NCBI RefSeq assembly: GCF_018691265.1
Contig: NW_024881330.1
Coordinates: 16,491,386-16,555,385 of the forward strand
Direction: 5' to 3'
Length of the DNA stretch: 64,000 bases
Source of the DNA: Tyto alba
Lineage: Eukaryota; Chordata; Aves; Strigiformes; Tytonidae
Part shown: positions 1-12,540 of the stretch, piece by piece
How positions within the stretch are numbered: position 1 is the stretch's first letter
Layout of the letters: every line of letters starts with the position of its first letter
Notes under the pieces: generated by a model
Told to the model about the DNA's origin: nothing
The model's database searches: none
Seen by the model: only the letters and a program-made list of their open reading frames with translations
Program-made: the position numbers and the translations under genes

Positions 1-918
1 ATAAAAGCATACAGAACATGTTATGTGAAGTAAGCAAAAAAGAGAAGAAAATCTGCGTACATACCAGCTGACATGGTATCATGGAAAGAAGAGTTCTGCT
101 CTTATCAGTATCTGGGGTTTTGAGATTTGTGATAGAAGAGTGTAATGGATTCAGTGTAGGATTGTAAGTTCAGGGCTATGTCCTCCAGGAATGGAAGCGA
201 GCAGTCACAGAGGTACAGATAAATGGCATAGCAGAGCAGCAACATAAGTGCTGCAGTGTTTAATTCCCAAACAAACTGATCTAGAAGAGTATTCATCTTG
301 GCTGTGGTCCTTGTTACAGGCAGAGTGAAAGCAAAGGAGTACAGCACCTCAACAACTCAAATCCCTTCATTGTCAACAGATGTGAGCACAGCTGCTCACA
401 CAACACCGGTGTTGAAATGAGCACTCAAGTATGGGCTGACATGTGTTTAGGGCAGAACAGGGCATAGCAAGAGCAGAAATCATACTGGGGGTTGGGAGAA
501 CAACACTTTCTGTTTGCAGAAGGACTGATCATATGTTTAACAGGTTCAGTCTGTTCTCATCCTGATATAGTAGCATAACCACATGGCTTTGTTATCCTGG
601 TGCAGCCTGAATGCAGAATGAAAGAGATTTTTCAAATTAGAACCATATTGCAAGAGCCGCCTGCAACCCATAACTCCATGTTCCTCTGCGATGCTTCAGG
701 GCTGTATCCTCTCTGACGCACAGTGTAGCTCAGGTTAGAGGCAGGGGGACACCAGGTTGCCCTGGTTGTCAGGGGACTCCTTCAGATTCCCTTTTCCTCT
801 CTCATGAGGGATTTGGATTTTTTCATTTAGTCCAGAAATTGCTCCCTTGCAAGGTCTGGCTAACAGAGTGGTTGTGTCCATTACTTTGTTGTAACAGAAA
901 TGGGAAAACAAGAATTTG
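1..918. other. Unique DNA, no gene seen
   Basis: Mixed-composition sequence with only a short antisense open frame (80 codons, 105-347) that has no recognisable motif. No repeat family or RNA gene is recognised here. It ends at a very T-rich tract. Confidence 0.5.
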
Positions 919-1057
919 TGGGTTTTTTTTTTGTTTGGTTGGTTGGGGTTTTTTTTGTTTTGGTTTGTGTTGTTTTTTTGTTTTTTTTTTTTTTTTTTTT
1001 TTAATTTATTTTGTTTTTGTTTGTTTTTTTTTTTTTTTTTGTTTTTTGTTTTTTTGT
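919..1057 (+). repeat. T-rich low-complexity tract
   Basis: About 140 bp of almost pure T and G on the + strand, including uninterrupted T runs at 981-1002 and 1024-1040, with GGTT/GTTT interruptions at its left end. A phenylalanine-rich frame across it (839-1063) is an artefact of the tract. The strand asymmetry (virtually no A or C for 80 bp at a time) is visible directly. It could be a degenerate A tail of an antisense retrocopy, but no body sequence is recognisable beside it. Confidence 0.9.
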
Positions 1058-1679
1058 CCTTAGGGATTAAATGATTTCAGAGATTAAATATACATAGAAC
1101 TTTTTCTGAGTCTTCCTTCTGTTCCAATCCTACTCTTGACATTTGCTTTTCTCCAGCCCCTACCCAAAACTCTTCAACTTTCCTGCCCTCCTTCCATAGC
1201 CTCTCTCTTATTTTCAAGCCATTTTCCAAAGCAAGGTATCATGCAGCATCTTCTCTTATGTTAACTTCTCAGTTTCTAGTTTACCGGGAACTGCTTCATC
1301 CTGTCATAAATAGTGAGATTCACTAAGTGAGCACAATTGCAATGCTCATCTGTAGTAATAATAACAGTGAATTTTTCCTATATGTATGAAGATTTGAAAA
1401 CACGTCATGAACATCCTCTATGAAAGGATGTCCCTTGTTTTACAATGAACCCTTCCCTCTAGGTAAAAACTTATATTATTCCCTTTGCAGATGGCATTAA
1501 AAAGTTCAGGACAAGTTTTTGAAACTGTAAAACCTGACACTGTGTACTAAAATTCATATTAAGATATCAAAATAAATATTCTGACTCTCTGCATATTTTA
1601 ATTACCTCATTCATAAATATCTGCATATTTAGGTGCTTGAATATGAAGCTGGACGTGTAACTTGAAGCACTTAAATTTG
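1058..1679. other. Unique AT-rich DNA
   Basis: No gene, repeat family or RNA structure recognised between the T tract and the MIR fossil. Confidence 0.5.
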
Positions 1680-1790
1680 ACTTTGTTAGAGGGACTTTGT
1701 TCAAGGTGATATAACGATTAAGTGGCAGAATTGGAAACAGACCCAGGTCTTCTAGTTCCCACAGCACAGAAAAATCACTGGCTCATGCTA
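1680..1790 (-). repeat. MIR-like SINE fossil, antisense
   Basis: The + strand carries the antisense MIR core in order: an equivalent of GACTTGCCCAAGGTCACA (seen as GACTTTGTTCAAGGTGATA at 1693-1711), then AAGTGGCAGA, then a CCCAGGTCTTCT segment at 1742-1753, followed by the usual TCCCA. Order and spacing match the tRNA-derived part and core of mammalian-wide interspersed repeats, which also persist at low copy in birds and reptiles. The copy is strongly diverged, as expected for an element older than the bird/mammal split. Confidence 0.6.
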
Positions 1791-3369
1791 CTTCCTCCCA
1801 GGGTCAATCTATATTTAATGTGAGCATTGTATCATTCAAAGAAAAAATAAATGGTTCCAAAACTTAACATGCATAATTTAGTTTACATAAAATTGACACT
1901 TTTCCTCAACAGAATATAAAATCTTGCCTGCACAAGTATTCAGCAGTGCCATAAAGGCTGTAAAAATTAAAATCTAAAATGTGCTTGAATTTCAGAGGAA
2001 AATAATGTTAGGTTTCATGCTCAGTTATATTAGTGCAAAATTTAGAACTGATTCTTCAACTAAGTTAATTACAAGGAGATCTTGATCTGATATAATTTTG
2101 GCACAATTTTCTCTCTACATTTTTTCTATCAAGCAATTCTTCTGAAGAAATCAAATTCATGATTAAAATAAAAAATAATTAAAATTAAGGTTTTAGAATA
2201 AAATTGTTCAGCATGATATTTTGGATAAGAAAATATATTTATAGTTTTTCTAATAGAATTCTTCTGAAATTATATAAGATTAACTGGTATTATTACTGCA
2301 TATTTAATTCAGCCCATTGAAATCTATTCTACCATTCAAAATTATATCAAAGAATTATTCATACAATAGTAGTGAGGGAATGACATAACTCAGGCTATAT
2401 AGATGGTGTTAGATTTTTTACATGCAAGGGTTTTCTTCTGAATCTGATCTTTTTTTACCAAAATAGGTCTTTCTGCGAATCCCTAATATGACTATTAAAT
2501 AGAAAGTGACTGCTGTTTATTCTGAGATACACTGAATATTTCCTCCTAGCTTTTGAAAATTGATGTTACTGCCATACTACTACGATACAACTTGTGACTG
2601 CTTAGGTTAATATATTTATTTCAGAAGTTCTTTGAATTTTCTAGCTTCGGCATGTTTATTTAAAAGCGAAGCTGGAAAAATTAAAAAACAGTGGGATTGG
2701 CAGTATTCATAATGGCATGAAAATGACTTTCAACTTCTTGAAATATCTGTTGAGCTTTTCTCCACTTTTAGTCATTCTACTTAAACTCAATGTTATCACA
2801 CCAGCTGAGCTTGAAAGAACAAAACAGGCTAGTAACAAAATGATGCCCAAATATTTACACTTCAAAGGAGCTTTGCAAAGAGCAAAGTTCTCATACTTAA
2901 TGCCACTGATTTATTACGCCTTAAGAAGTCATCTTATGCCCCGATCCTTATTATTCACGGACTTGTGAGGAAACCCAGTATATTCAAAGTGTCTCCAAGT
3001 ACATGAAGCAAATTGTAGCATCAAAGCTCTGAACTCAATGAAATTACTCTATGCACAAAGTCATTATCATGTGTTTGCAGGGCAGTGATCTTTATGAGCA
3101 TGTAGGACACTGTGATCTTGCCTTTGATTTCTCCAAAGACTTTTCTAATTTCCACCAATATGCCATAGGATTAAGAGGATCAATTTCTGTGTTGAATTTG
3201 CAGGATCTGCAAAAAAATGTGCCACTGAAGGAAAATAGGAAATTAAAGGAATCAGATAGTAGCAAATTCAAGAATCAATCAGGGAATTAGAAAATATTAT
3301 GGGAATATAATTTTATCTGTTCAAAAAAGTGTGAGACGAGACCAAATAATGGAATAGAAAATAATGTCT
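1791..3369. other. Unique AT-rich DNA, no gene seen
   Basis: Strongly AT-rich with long stretches of A/T only. Short frames at 2717-2968 and 3051-3290 show no domain, no splice context that I trust and no resemblance to known proteins. Confidence 0.5.
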
Positions 3370-3450
3370 TTAGGATTTGGTCTGCCCAGAGTGCTACCAA
3401 TGGGGAATTTTGCTCTTGATTTTAATGGGAGCAGGAGTAAGTTCTTTTAA
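3370..3450. repeat. Ancient amniote palindromic repeat, fragment
   Basis: The block around 3390-3435 reads as a gapped AATGGG...TTTTGCT...GATTTTAATGGGAGCAGGA. This matches the GGGAGTTTTGCCATTGACTT / AATGGGAGCAGGATC pattern of an old repeat common in turtle, crocodile and bird genomes. I recognise the pattern but do not trust a database name for it. Heavily decayed. Confidence 0.4.
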
Positions 3451-5019
3451 CTTTTGAAATTATCTGATCTAAATGGTGTTTGACAGTAGAATAAAGATCT
3501 TGAAGATATCTGACCCAATTATTTAATGCCTGTGGTGTTCCATTTACATGTCAAAGCACCTGGGATACCACAATTGAGTGCTCTGTGGGGAGGGAGGATC
3601 CTTCCACTCTGAGGATAAACTCATGCTTTGTTCAAACTACCTTCCCAGAAAGTGATATGCAAGATTCAGTTTAATATGACCTTTGTTTTTCAATCAGAAA
3701 ATAAGAGAAGATCTGTAGGTGCTCAACACTGAGTTTAGTAAAAAAGCATGTCTATGGGAAGGTAATGCCAAACTAGCATGACAATAAAATAGACAAGGAG
3801 AACATCCAAGAAGAACGTCCATATATTTCATGTATTCAGAGTGCAGCAGAATGAAATATTTTGATATTAAATGGAAAGACAATTACTATTTAAACATGTG
3901 AGAAAAAATTTTGGGAGTTTCCATATGCTGCTCCAGTAGACATCTCTCAAAAGTTAACTGCTTTTCAAGTGCGTCATTGAAACCATACTTAAGAAACGAT
4001 GAGATGAAATTATTTAAAACAGAAAGAGAGGTTTCCATTTTAATAATTGTGTCTCATTATTTCCTGACTATGGATTCAGTGATGTCTTCAAGAATGTATT
4101 TATCTTTAAACACAACATTTAAGCACATGCTAAGTTAAACCCTTTGACTTTCGAAAGAGCCTTCATGTAGTTTCTGTTGCTGAGTTATGAAGTTGGTTTT
4201 TCTCTGCCTGGCTGTATGAGAGATTTCAAAACTCAGTGTTACAGTCATGCTGGAGTAAGCTGACTAACAGAAGTAAGAGTTCTGATTCTTTGTTGCTTCA
4301 CATCTTCTTCGCATCCATTCATTAACATTTGTAAGAGTCAAATACATGAGGATGTAAAATACAGTCCTCTGTTACACTAGCATGAGTAACTTCTACACCA
4401 TTTTTTCAAACACTTAGCTAAAATTTATCATATGATTCAAAATGCAAGGCACTGGAGGATCAGGATTTGGAACTGTAAAATTTACTGGGACAAAGAACTT
4501 TAGATGCAAATTAGTAAGACTTTTCCATAAAAAAATCTCATATAAGGTACATCAAGGGTTTCTAGCAAGTCCTGAACTCCTTTATATACTGGCTAGATGG
4601 GCAAAACACACTTCTGATGCCCTTCACAGAGCAATAAAACTGTTAATGAGCTAGCTCTAAATTTCCCCACACAAATCAAAACCCAAGAATTTTAGAAAAA
4701 CATATCTTCCAAACTCTTTCTGAACCTGAAAAATGTTCCAGGCTGTTCTGACTCAAGCTGTTAAACAGAAGTTTCTGCAGTAAAATATTAGCAGAAAAAT
4801 TCTTCAGTAATCAGAAAAAATCTTCAGTAATTTTTCAGGTTTTGCTTTTAAATTCTTATTTAACTTCACTTGTGTTTTTAATTTACATCAAATTTCTTAT
4901 GGCAATTACTAATTATCTTTTGGAAGTCAAAGATACATATTTATTTCAGTGTGTTTGCCTTTTATGCAGGTACAGTGAGCTATAAAGGTACGGAGAGATT
5001 GAACTATAAAGATATAAAG
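3451..5019. other. Unique AT-rich DNA with a 20-bp microduplication
   Basis: No gene recognised. At 4792-4831 a 20-bp unit (CAGAAAAATTCTTCAGTAAT) is repeated in tandem with one mismatch. Short frames at 3911-4138 and 4442-4654 look like chance. Confidence 0.5.
4792..4831. repeat. 20-bp tandem duplication
   Basis: Units 4792-4811 and 4812-4831 differ at one base (T versus A at the ninth position). It probably arose by replication slippage at the A run. Confidence 0.9.
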
Positions 5020-5085
5020 GGGTAGATTCCCAGCTGATTTCAGTGCAACTACATTGATTTACATCTGCTGAGGATTTTTTCCCCC
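5020..5085. repeat. Ancient amniote palindromic repeat, fragment
   Basis: The sequence ATTCCCAGCTGATTTCAGTG, then CATTGATTTACATCTGCTGA, then GGAT forms an imperfect inverted repeat. It matches the AGCTGGTGTAAATCAGTGTA / TTGATTTACACCAGCTGAGG pattern of an old repeat frequent in sauropsid genomes. Arm remnants lie at 5024-5044 and 5053-5075. Confidence 0.5.
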
Positions 5086-5439
5086 CACAGGTTTTAGTTC
5101 TGAGTGCTTTGTAAAACCCTGCATATCGTAAAACACTTGCAACACACAGTACATGAAAACATAATCTTTCTTATCAGAGGCAATAAAGATATCCATACAA
5201 TATAATTGTTCTGCTTAAGATAAAGAAAAGATCCATTTATAATTGTATGATTAGCAGGAGGCCACATCTTTGCTGCTTTTGCATACCAGGTCGAATTGTC
5301 TAGGGATGAGGCAGAATTCAACCACAGTTTTTGCAGCCCCTTCAAAGAAAGCTGAGCGTGAGAAAGTGAAAACAACTCCTTTCCTGCAGACCCAAGCAGT
5401 GATCCCAGCATTTGTAACTCTCACTTCAGGCGCGGGTCT

Positions 5440-5880
5440 GCTGAGCTCTTAGGAAATCCCAACTGAGCCTTCTACAAAACACCTGCTCGGTGCTGGGGGA
5501 ATTAACCTTATAGCACAGAACGCTCGCGTGGGGAGGCATAGTGCCTGCCAGCTGGCAGCCCTGCATGGTGGTGGACTTGTCCAATTAGTGGTGTCCACCC
5601 ACTTGCTGTGTGCTGGAGACACCGTGCTCGCAAGGCTGAGATCCAAGCCCTGGTCCCGGCTACTTGTAGCCAACAGCTAGCACAAGGTGTGATGAAAGGG
5701 AGCTTCTCCCATGGCCCAGACTGCAGAAGTGGAGCTACACGTGGCTCAGCGGGAAGTTGGGATCGCTGCTCTGAGCATGCCAAGCACCTCCCAGAGGGGC
5801 CAAGCGCCCTGATTGAAACGCTGCTTTCAGCAAGCAGGACGTCTGTCTGCCTTAGCAACATTAGCAATCCAGAAAAATAA
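5440..5880. other. GC- and CpG-richer block of unknown nature
   Basis: About 430 bp with about a dozen CpGs (for example the cluster CGCTCGCG at 5521-5528) inside CpG-poor AT-rich DNA. Open frames exist on both strands (5508-5867 minus, 119 codons; 5608-5880 plus, 90 codons), which GC richness alone produces. No protein domain is recognised. It could be a small regulatory island, an untranslated exon or a decayed LTR; the sequence does not decide between these. Confidence 0.35.
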
Positions 5881-6114
5881 CAATTCCACCTGAGGATGTC
5901 CCTTGCAAACGTTTAAACACCAACTTCAAGATGAAAATCATGTATTAAAAGAAAAAAAAAGCTGGACTTGAACTCAGTTTTGTTGTGACGGAACACAAGT
6001 TTCTCACCATTTTCCCAAAAATGGAAAGATAAATGTACACAATTATTCCTGGCTGTTAAGAAAATGACAGATTTGTAGGTAATATAACAGTTTGCTTTAG
6101 CAATGCCTTTCACA

Positions 6115-6560
6115 GTTACGGCATGATTAGAGCAAGAGACAGCAGGCCTGCCCTTACCACAAAGACGGCTATATGGTGGATTGTTACAAATAGCTAAGTG
6201 CCTTCTGATGTCTTATTAATATGCTAGCGCAAGAAGAAAACAGAGAATAGACAAAAGAGCTGAGTCTGTTCCCTTTCATGAGAAACATGGGAAACCACCA
6301 GGCAGAAAACAAAGGACACCTCGAGCTCCCTCCCTTTAAAATATTTCCCAATTAAAATGTTAAGCAAATACCATTGGGCTCAGACTGTTTACACAAGGCT
6401 GGTCTTGTCAAAGAATAAATGCTGGCAGGGCAAGCAAGAAAATGCCAAACTCTCTCATCTTCTGTATACCTGTAAAAAACTGCATAATTAATAGAACAGC
6501 AACTTTAGACAGGCCCCAAGGGCTAGAACCATAAAATCACTTCGACCCCTCACTGCTGTT
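6115..6560. promoter_or_regulatory. Candidate conserved non-coding element
   Basis: A non-repetitive, balanced-composition stretch with homeodomain-type cores (TTATTAAT near 6213-6220, TAATTAAT at 6485-6492) and no homopolymers, in contrast to its flanks. That texture is typical of vertebrate developmental enhancers, but conservation cannot be judged from one genome. Confidence 0.25.
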
Positions 6561-6659
6561 CCTACCTCCAAAAGGCAGAACCTCCAATTTCCTTGCCAGT
6601 TGCTCCTAATCCTGCAGTGCCTAAATAGCCTAATTGACACATTTTCATCAGCTACTCTC

Positions 6660-7300
6660 CCCTAGTGCTTAAATGAATGCTGCCATGCCATGCTCAGGAG
6701 CTCCCAGCTGTGCGCAGCCCAAGCAGCAGGGTCATCTCCCAGTGCCCGCCGGTCCATGCTATGGCACTCCTGAACCAGCCCTCATACGAAAGGCAAGTAG
6801 CCACGGTGGTGGTGGTGTCTCAGGGCCCTCTTTTCCCCAGCCACTTGCGTGGTCACACGGCTGCGGTGGGTGCTCCAGACACATTTTCCCATCCACTTGG
6901 AAGGCCAATAGGTTTCACCCAACGGCAGCTTGTCTGCTCTTGGGAGCCCGGACTTTTGTTTGCTTTCTCCAAACAAATAGTCCAATTTCTTGGGCCTCCT
7001 GGATATCACCAGCAAACGAACTGCAGTGTCCATCCAGTCTCATGGCCAAGAAATTAGTTTTAGGAATATCGAGAAAAGAGGGGCTGAGGCAGGAATGACC
7101 TCCAACAGGAACACAGGGGAATGGCACAACTGCATTTATTTTCCCTTGAGAGTACCACACGTTATATCAGGTGGGCTGTCTTCCTGCAGTCCTGCTGCTG
7201 CTGTCCCAGTGGATATTACAGCCCGTTCAACATATTTCTGGGAAAACTGGTGCATTTCAAAGGAATTTTGTGCTGGGTTGTACACGAACCATTAATAAAC
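6660..7300. other. GC-richer block with overlapping open frames
   Basis: Three overlapping + frames (6673-7098, 141 codons; 6677-7057; 6990-7295) and two - frames lie here. The overlap is a GC-content effect; the longest frame is rich in Ser, Pro, Gly and Cys without a domain, and starts have no convincing context. CpG is not enriched as strongly as in the 5.4-kb block. It could contain a non-coding exon. Confidence 0.3.
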
Positions 7301-10136
7301 ATATAAACCAGTGAATTCTGAGTGCAGATGGCCTCCCACCAATACCTGATATTTCAAAAAATATCATTATAAACTAATAGTAGTTTGAGGGATAGCTTTA
7401 GATTTAGTGTTGTGCTCTACCAACCTAACAAATCAGAAATGATGACAAACCTTAAAACTCTAGGGTTGGTAAGTAGTTACAAAAGACAATCAGAATTTAA
7501 ATACCTTGGCTTCTGAATATTCATACAGTTCAGTAAATATTATGCATTTATTAAAAATCTATTGCCATCCTTCCCAGAGGCAGAGGACATACAATGCCTG
7601 GCTGGTTTAATCAGCTTCCCTACAAATAAATGCCTTCTTAAAAATGCAGAGTCAGTATCTCCTCTCAAGACATCACTGGGCAAGCTGACCTCTTTAAGCA
7701 CACTGTTTGTTATAGTAAGTCTGTACTGGCCCAATAGCCTAACACTCTCCTTAGCCAATTAAACTGTGAATATAATAGGTTTCCCTTGAAGGCTCTGTGA
7801 AAGGCTGAGAATTGTAAGTGGAGATTTTAACAGAGCCTTTTAACTGTGTTCTGTGTCTCATTGCTGAATCCATTTTTTTTCCCAAGATATGTTCCCATGT
7901 CTCTCTCACTGTCTCAGGTACAAAAAGAACATAATGATTGGCTAATATACTAGTCTCAACTGTTAATCTGATTTCATTAATGCTAACAGAGAGATATTTG
8001 CTGTTGAAATATTTAAGGGAAAACACCAGGTGTTCTGGGATGTTTTACAAAATTTGGCATGCTTGCATCAAAAAATAACATTGCTGTTTTCCTCAAATGT
8101 CCAGCTTCTGTGTTTTATCTCAACAATAAAACATAAGCGATTGCCTGAAAGTTTCATTGTAAAATATATCAAAAAAAGATAAACAAGACCAAGAACTGGG
8201 TATTTCCTTTTAGTACCATGGTTTACTCCAGTATAAAAGCAGGATATTTACATCAAGGGAGCACTAGTTTGTATCCACAGGGTTAGATTTTCATATCTGA
8301 TGGCCTCAACATCTGACAGTTTACTTTCTCTAAGAAACTTTAATTTTGATTCTCTAAGTATTGTTAACATGAATTCAGTGAGATATTTTAGCAGTACATA
8401 CTGTTCATAATAACTTATGTGAAAATGCTTGTCTGCAAGTCTAAAGGGGAACTGGTAGCATATGAGTTTTAGTGTTCCTCAGCAAGGAAGATACTATTTT
8501 TTAAGAGACATTATTAATTTCAGGAGATTAGTTCCTTTCTTAACCAGTGGGAGTACCATTCTGAGCAATGACCAAGGTATTTTGATTGTCCAGTTCTTAA
8601 TGTGACACTGTAATTCTCATTATTAATTTCTCCTTGCTTGAATTTATTTTACGCCATTACCTTTACATCCACCCGTCTTAAACATGTCTTCTTCGGAAAA
8701 TTACATTGGCATCTATACTACTTAAATTACTTGGTTTCTTTAGAAATAATATCTACTAGATATTAAATCTGACAACAAATATTTATTTGGGTTTTCTTTC
8801 AGATTTGTTCTGGCTTGTTAGAAAGTATCCCAGAATGAGTCAGAAGGAAGATCAGGGTAATTTAAAGTAATTTTCTTTTATTATGTCTGGTTCTTTTATG
8901 GGAAATCCTTTCTTTGGCGGGATCTGTAGCAGACCCTTGCTATTCTGATTAAAACATTATTTTAGACTGGTCAGTTCAGAACTCAGTCCAAGATTATAGA
9001 TTAATCCTTTTTGCTTTTTGCTATTCAGTGAAAATAATTAAGTTACTTACTGAATTTTTCAGCTGCATATGTAGAAAAAAACTGAATGCTAAAGAAACAT
9101 CTTAAATGACTGCATAATTATTTTTAGTGATATCAGAGTATTGCTGATGTTTACATTTTTCTTCCTCTTATATTTAACTTCTATTTAAATTTTATTTATC
9201 TTTTAAATGTATTTTATTTTATTTTATTTTATTTTGGAAAGCTTCAGTCATAGGATTGGTGTTCTGACCATTTTTATAGTGATGACTACAATGATATGAA
9301 CTATTTCTCTGTTTTTTCAAAGATGAAGTTATTTTTTCCATGACATCTTTTTTAGAAGAGCTGCTTAAGAAGCTCATTAAGAACTAGCTAAAATTCTTAT
9401 TGTATCCATTTACAACAGCAGACAAGAAAAAATGAATCAGAACTATATAACCTTTTATAAAAAAATTTCTGGAACAAATGTAAGCACAAGCTAAAAATAG
9501 GTACCATTTTTCATATCTATTGCTTTTCTATAACTAAAATCTAAAACACATTTTATTTTGAAAAAAGAGCGCTTTTATAAAACATTTTACCCGAACCACA
9601 ACCATCAGCTGACATATCCTACATACATTTTATCTTTCAACAATTTTCAAAAATACTGGCACAGTACGCGCAAAATTTTTTTCACAGTTTTGAATATAAA
9701 GGTAGTATATATGCTTGAATTAGCATGTAAATTACATCTTCTGTTTCAAGCAATACACTGCGAGTACCAAAATGTACAACATTCAGGAAACAGAAATGCA
9801 ATACAATTCCTAGTATTAATGCACTGCTATACAATTTGATACAAATTAGAACAAATATTGTCTAAACTTATAAACACTGACTTGCATGGAGCCTGGATTT
9901 TACCCATAACTTCTAGTAAAATATTTGTTTCAGTTCTTTAAAGAATCCTATTACAGAATGTACTTAAAAATTCTGCAAAGAAAACTATTAATTTTTTGCA
10001 GTCTTCCTTGTATAGATATCCCAGCTGTTTGGCTGTGCATACATATCGAAGTTGGGATATTTGAAATGTACCATTTGCCCTTCTATCCTTCTACCCCCAG
10101 AAGTCTTTGGAGCCTACCACAACACCATGTTTACTT

Positions 10137-10138
<2 letters not shown>
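7301..10138. other. Unique AT-rich DNA; short ATTTT repeat inside
   Basis: No gene or repeat family recognised. An isolated TATAAAAG at 8232-8239 has no other promoter feature around it. A pentanucleotide repeat lies at 9211-9235. Confidence 0.5.
9211..9235. repeat. (ATTTT)5 microsatellite
   Basis: Five perfect copies of ATTTT on the + strand. Confidence 0.95.

Positions 10139-10167
<29 letters not shown>
10139..10167 (+). repeat. Poly(T) tract, 29 bp
   Basis: Uninterrupted T run. No retrocopy body recognised on either side. Confidence 0.95.
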
Positions 10168-11699
10168 CATTTTTGTCAGTATATCAGCCCCCTAAGTCTC
10201 TTTGAAGCCCCTTTTCTTTTAAAAACTTTTTGTTGAATCATTTTCTTATTTACTTTCTGATTTTTTTCATCTTCTTTTTGCAGATGGCTTATATTTTCAC
10301 ACAGTCTTATGAAGGACTCAGAGGGTTGCATCTTATTCATTTGTTTTGTTCTCTAACAGCATGTAGCTTTCAAAACCTATCTAAAAAGGGCATACTTGAC
10401 CTACTTAATACATCTGAATAGGCAGATGATTATAAACATAACTAATTCCAATCACTTCATTCTTTTCTTTTTAACTTGCATTTGTTAATTTAAAAAACCC
10501 CATATTTTCCAAAACATGAGGACATTGTAGTGCAGGGTTTTGATTTATCTATTGATTTTGCTGTCAGCATCATTGACAACAAATTATTGTTAGATTTTAA
10601 ATGATCAGTTTACATAAAATATCTGCATACAATGCACTATTACTGTTGTTTTTCTGTAGCAATCTAAGAGCATCCTGGAAAAATCAGTGACTCTTATTTT
10701 CACTGAAGATGTTACAGTTTGTACACAGGACTTGAATATCCAATAAGGCTGCTCTATAAGATAGGAAAGAGGTATGACAGGTCACAAATTTGTGCTGCAC
10801 ATAATCAGATGGTCACTGTTTTATATGCCCTAGTGCCATAAGACTTACTCTTTTTTAATTGTGAAAATATTACTATTTCCATGTGATTATGTAGGAATTG
10901 GGATTCCAGAGACATCTGAATATGAAAAAGGAGGAAGTCTGACAAAGTTATGTTGTGAGAGCTCTTTCAGCCTAGGCGTTGAGTGGAAGAAGTGACGGAA
11001 GCATTTGTGAGAAGAGAAGGGGATTTGGAGATAAAACCTGGAACCACCAGCAGACCAGGGACGCTTGTAATGAGTAAGTGTGAAAACGAATTAGTTGAGA
11101 GCATAAGCAGAGACTGCATGGCTTATAACCTTACAAACAATTACAAGAAAAAATGAACCTGAGATGAAACTAATAAGAGATTGAGTTAAGTGACTCAGAG
11201 ACTATAAAAAGGGAGATGACATAGTCAGTGGACCAGGTAGGAAAGATCATCTTGATGACAACATCTGGACTAATTGAAGTGACAGAAAATAATATTTTAA
11301 AAAAGTGTTTATGTCTGTCACAATGAGACTATTTGTTCAGTTTAATTATAAGGTTCCCTTTGGAAAGAAACAGTGTGTAAAACAACATAATATTTTTGTT
11401 TTTTCTAGATCCATAAAATATCACGTTTCAGGCAAATTCAGTACAGGGGAAGTATGTGACTGAATTTTGATGTTGGCAATTTCTAACAAATTACGCAATA
11501 CAGTAAAGTTCTTAAAAGTATAATCGTGAGCTTGGTGTATTTTTTATAATTTCTTATCAATTCAATCCAATCTGATATTTTCTGTTTCCTGAGTATTGAG
11601 TTGTTCTAGTCCTCAAAGACTTTTACACAACACTGTTAAAACCAAATTGAGGTAAATATTTCTCGTCTCTATGTGTAAAACCCAAGCATTGGAGTTAAC
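10168..11699. other. Unique DNA, no gene seen
   Basis: Mixed AT-rich sequence. Short frames only (for example 10230-10421), without recognisable products. Confidence 0.5.
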
Positions 11700-12540
11700 A
11701 TCAGTGAAACACACGTTCCCAAGGACTAATTGTCCAAATTCAAAATACCCTCCCTAATTCCTGGAAACTACAGAACATTACATTCCCTGAATGGACACAT
11801 CTCCTGCAGTGTCAGCCTCCACCACAAAATGGCCTCTCCACCTCAGCCTCCTCTCCCACCCTTACAGAGATTCTCAGACTCCTTCTGACAGCTCCCACCC
11901 CAGGTTTGGACTTCTGTCTTCCTTCTACTCCTAAGTCCTTGATGTTCTTGCCAAGTCTGCAGCCCAGCCTAAGCCAGCAGGCTGGTTGGCACCTGCTGGG
12001 CCACGCTGTCTGCTTCTGTGCCTTTCAGTCATGGCTGTGTCCAGATTCTCCCTGACCACAAAGATTTGATTCCAATTCCAGGCTTTAATCTTGTCCTGAA
12101 GTAGTAGGAACCCCATTCTTTTGGGCTGGATAAGTAATTTCTCTTTTCTGCTTGGACCCAAATTATCTTTGCCATCAGTAAAATGGTTACCAATTCCCAC
12201 GGTATTAGTGATGGGTGAAGTGAAGTCATCACTATCATATCCTCATGAAAGGCAGGTTGTAAACCAATACAGAATAATAACACTGGGTACAATGTGTAGT
12301 TTACACTTATTGGAACCACTGTTTGCCTTTTGTATTTTTAGCTTACGGGTAAAACCACACCCTGTCCTCCCTCCCCCGCCCCTTGATGGGCAAACCCAAC
12401 AGAAACTCTGCAAGTTGAAACTTATGGAGCTTCCTAGCCCTTCCATAATTATTTTTATCCCCGATGTAAAGGATGATTCAGCTGTCAGTTCTCTGAAGAG
12501 AGAAAGAGATAAAGAGAGAGAGAGAAGGAGAAGAGTATGC
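11700..12540. other. GC-richer block with possible MIR remnant
   Basis: Pyrimidine-rich and GC-richer than its surroundings. Overlapping frames on both strands (12121-12543 plus, 140 codons; 12029-12319 minus) show no domain. At 12160-12200 the text CTTTGCCATCAGTAAAATGG followed by TTACCAATTCCC resembles the MIR segment CAGTTTCCCCATCTGTAAAA followed by TGGGGATAAT. The end at 12499-12534 is a purine tract (GAGAAAGAGATAAAGAGAGA and onward). Confidence 0.35.
12135..12230 (+). repeat. Possible MIR-like SINE remnant
   Basis: The ATCAGTAAAATGG core with an upstream TTATCTTTGCC and a downstream TATTAGTG fits the 3' part of the MIR consensus in the sense direction. Only the best-conserved segment is recognisable, so chance similarity is possible. 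Confidence 0.3.

Noticed and set aside
839..1063. Phenylalanine-rich plus-strand frame
   Set aside because: It is produced by the T-rich tract.
6673..7098. 141-codon plus-strand frame
   Set aside because: Two other plus frames and two minus frames overlap it in a GC-richer block. There is no domain, no clear start context and no recognised homologue.
8221..8260. TATAAAAG as a promoter (also at about 23490)
   Set aside because: Isolated TATA-like strings are frequent in AT-rich DNA. No initiator, CpG enrichment or downstream exon was seen.
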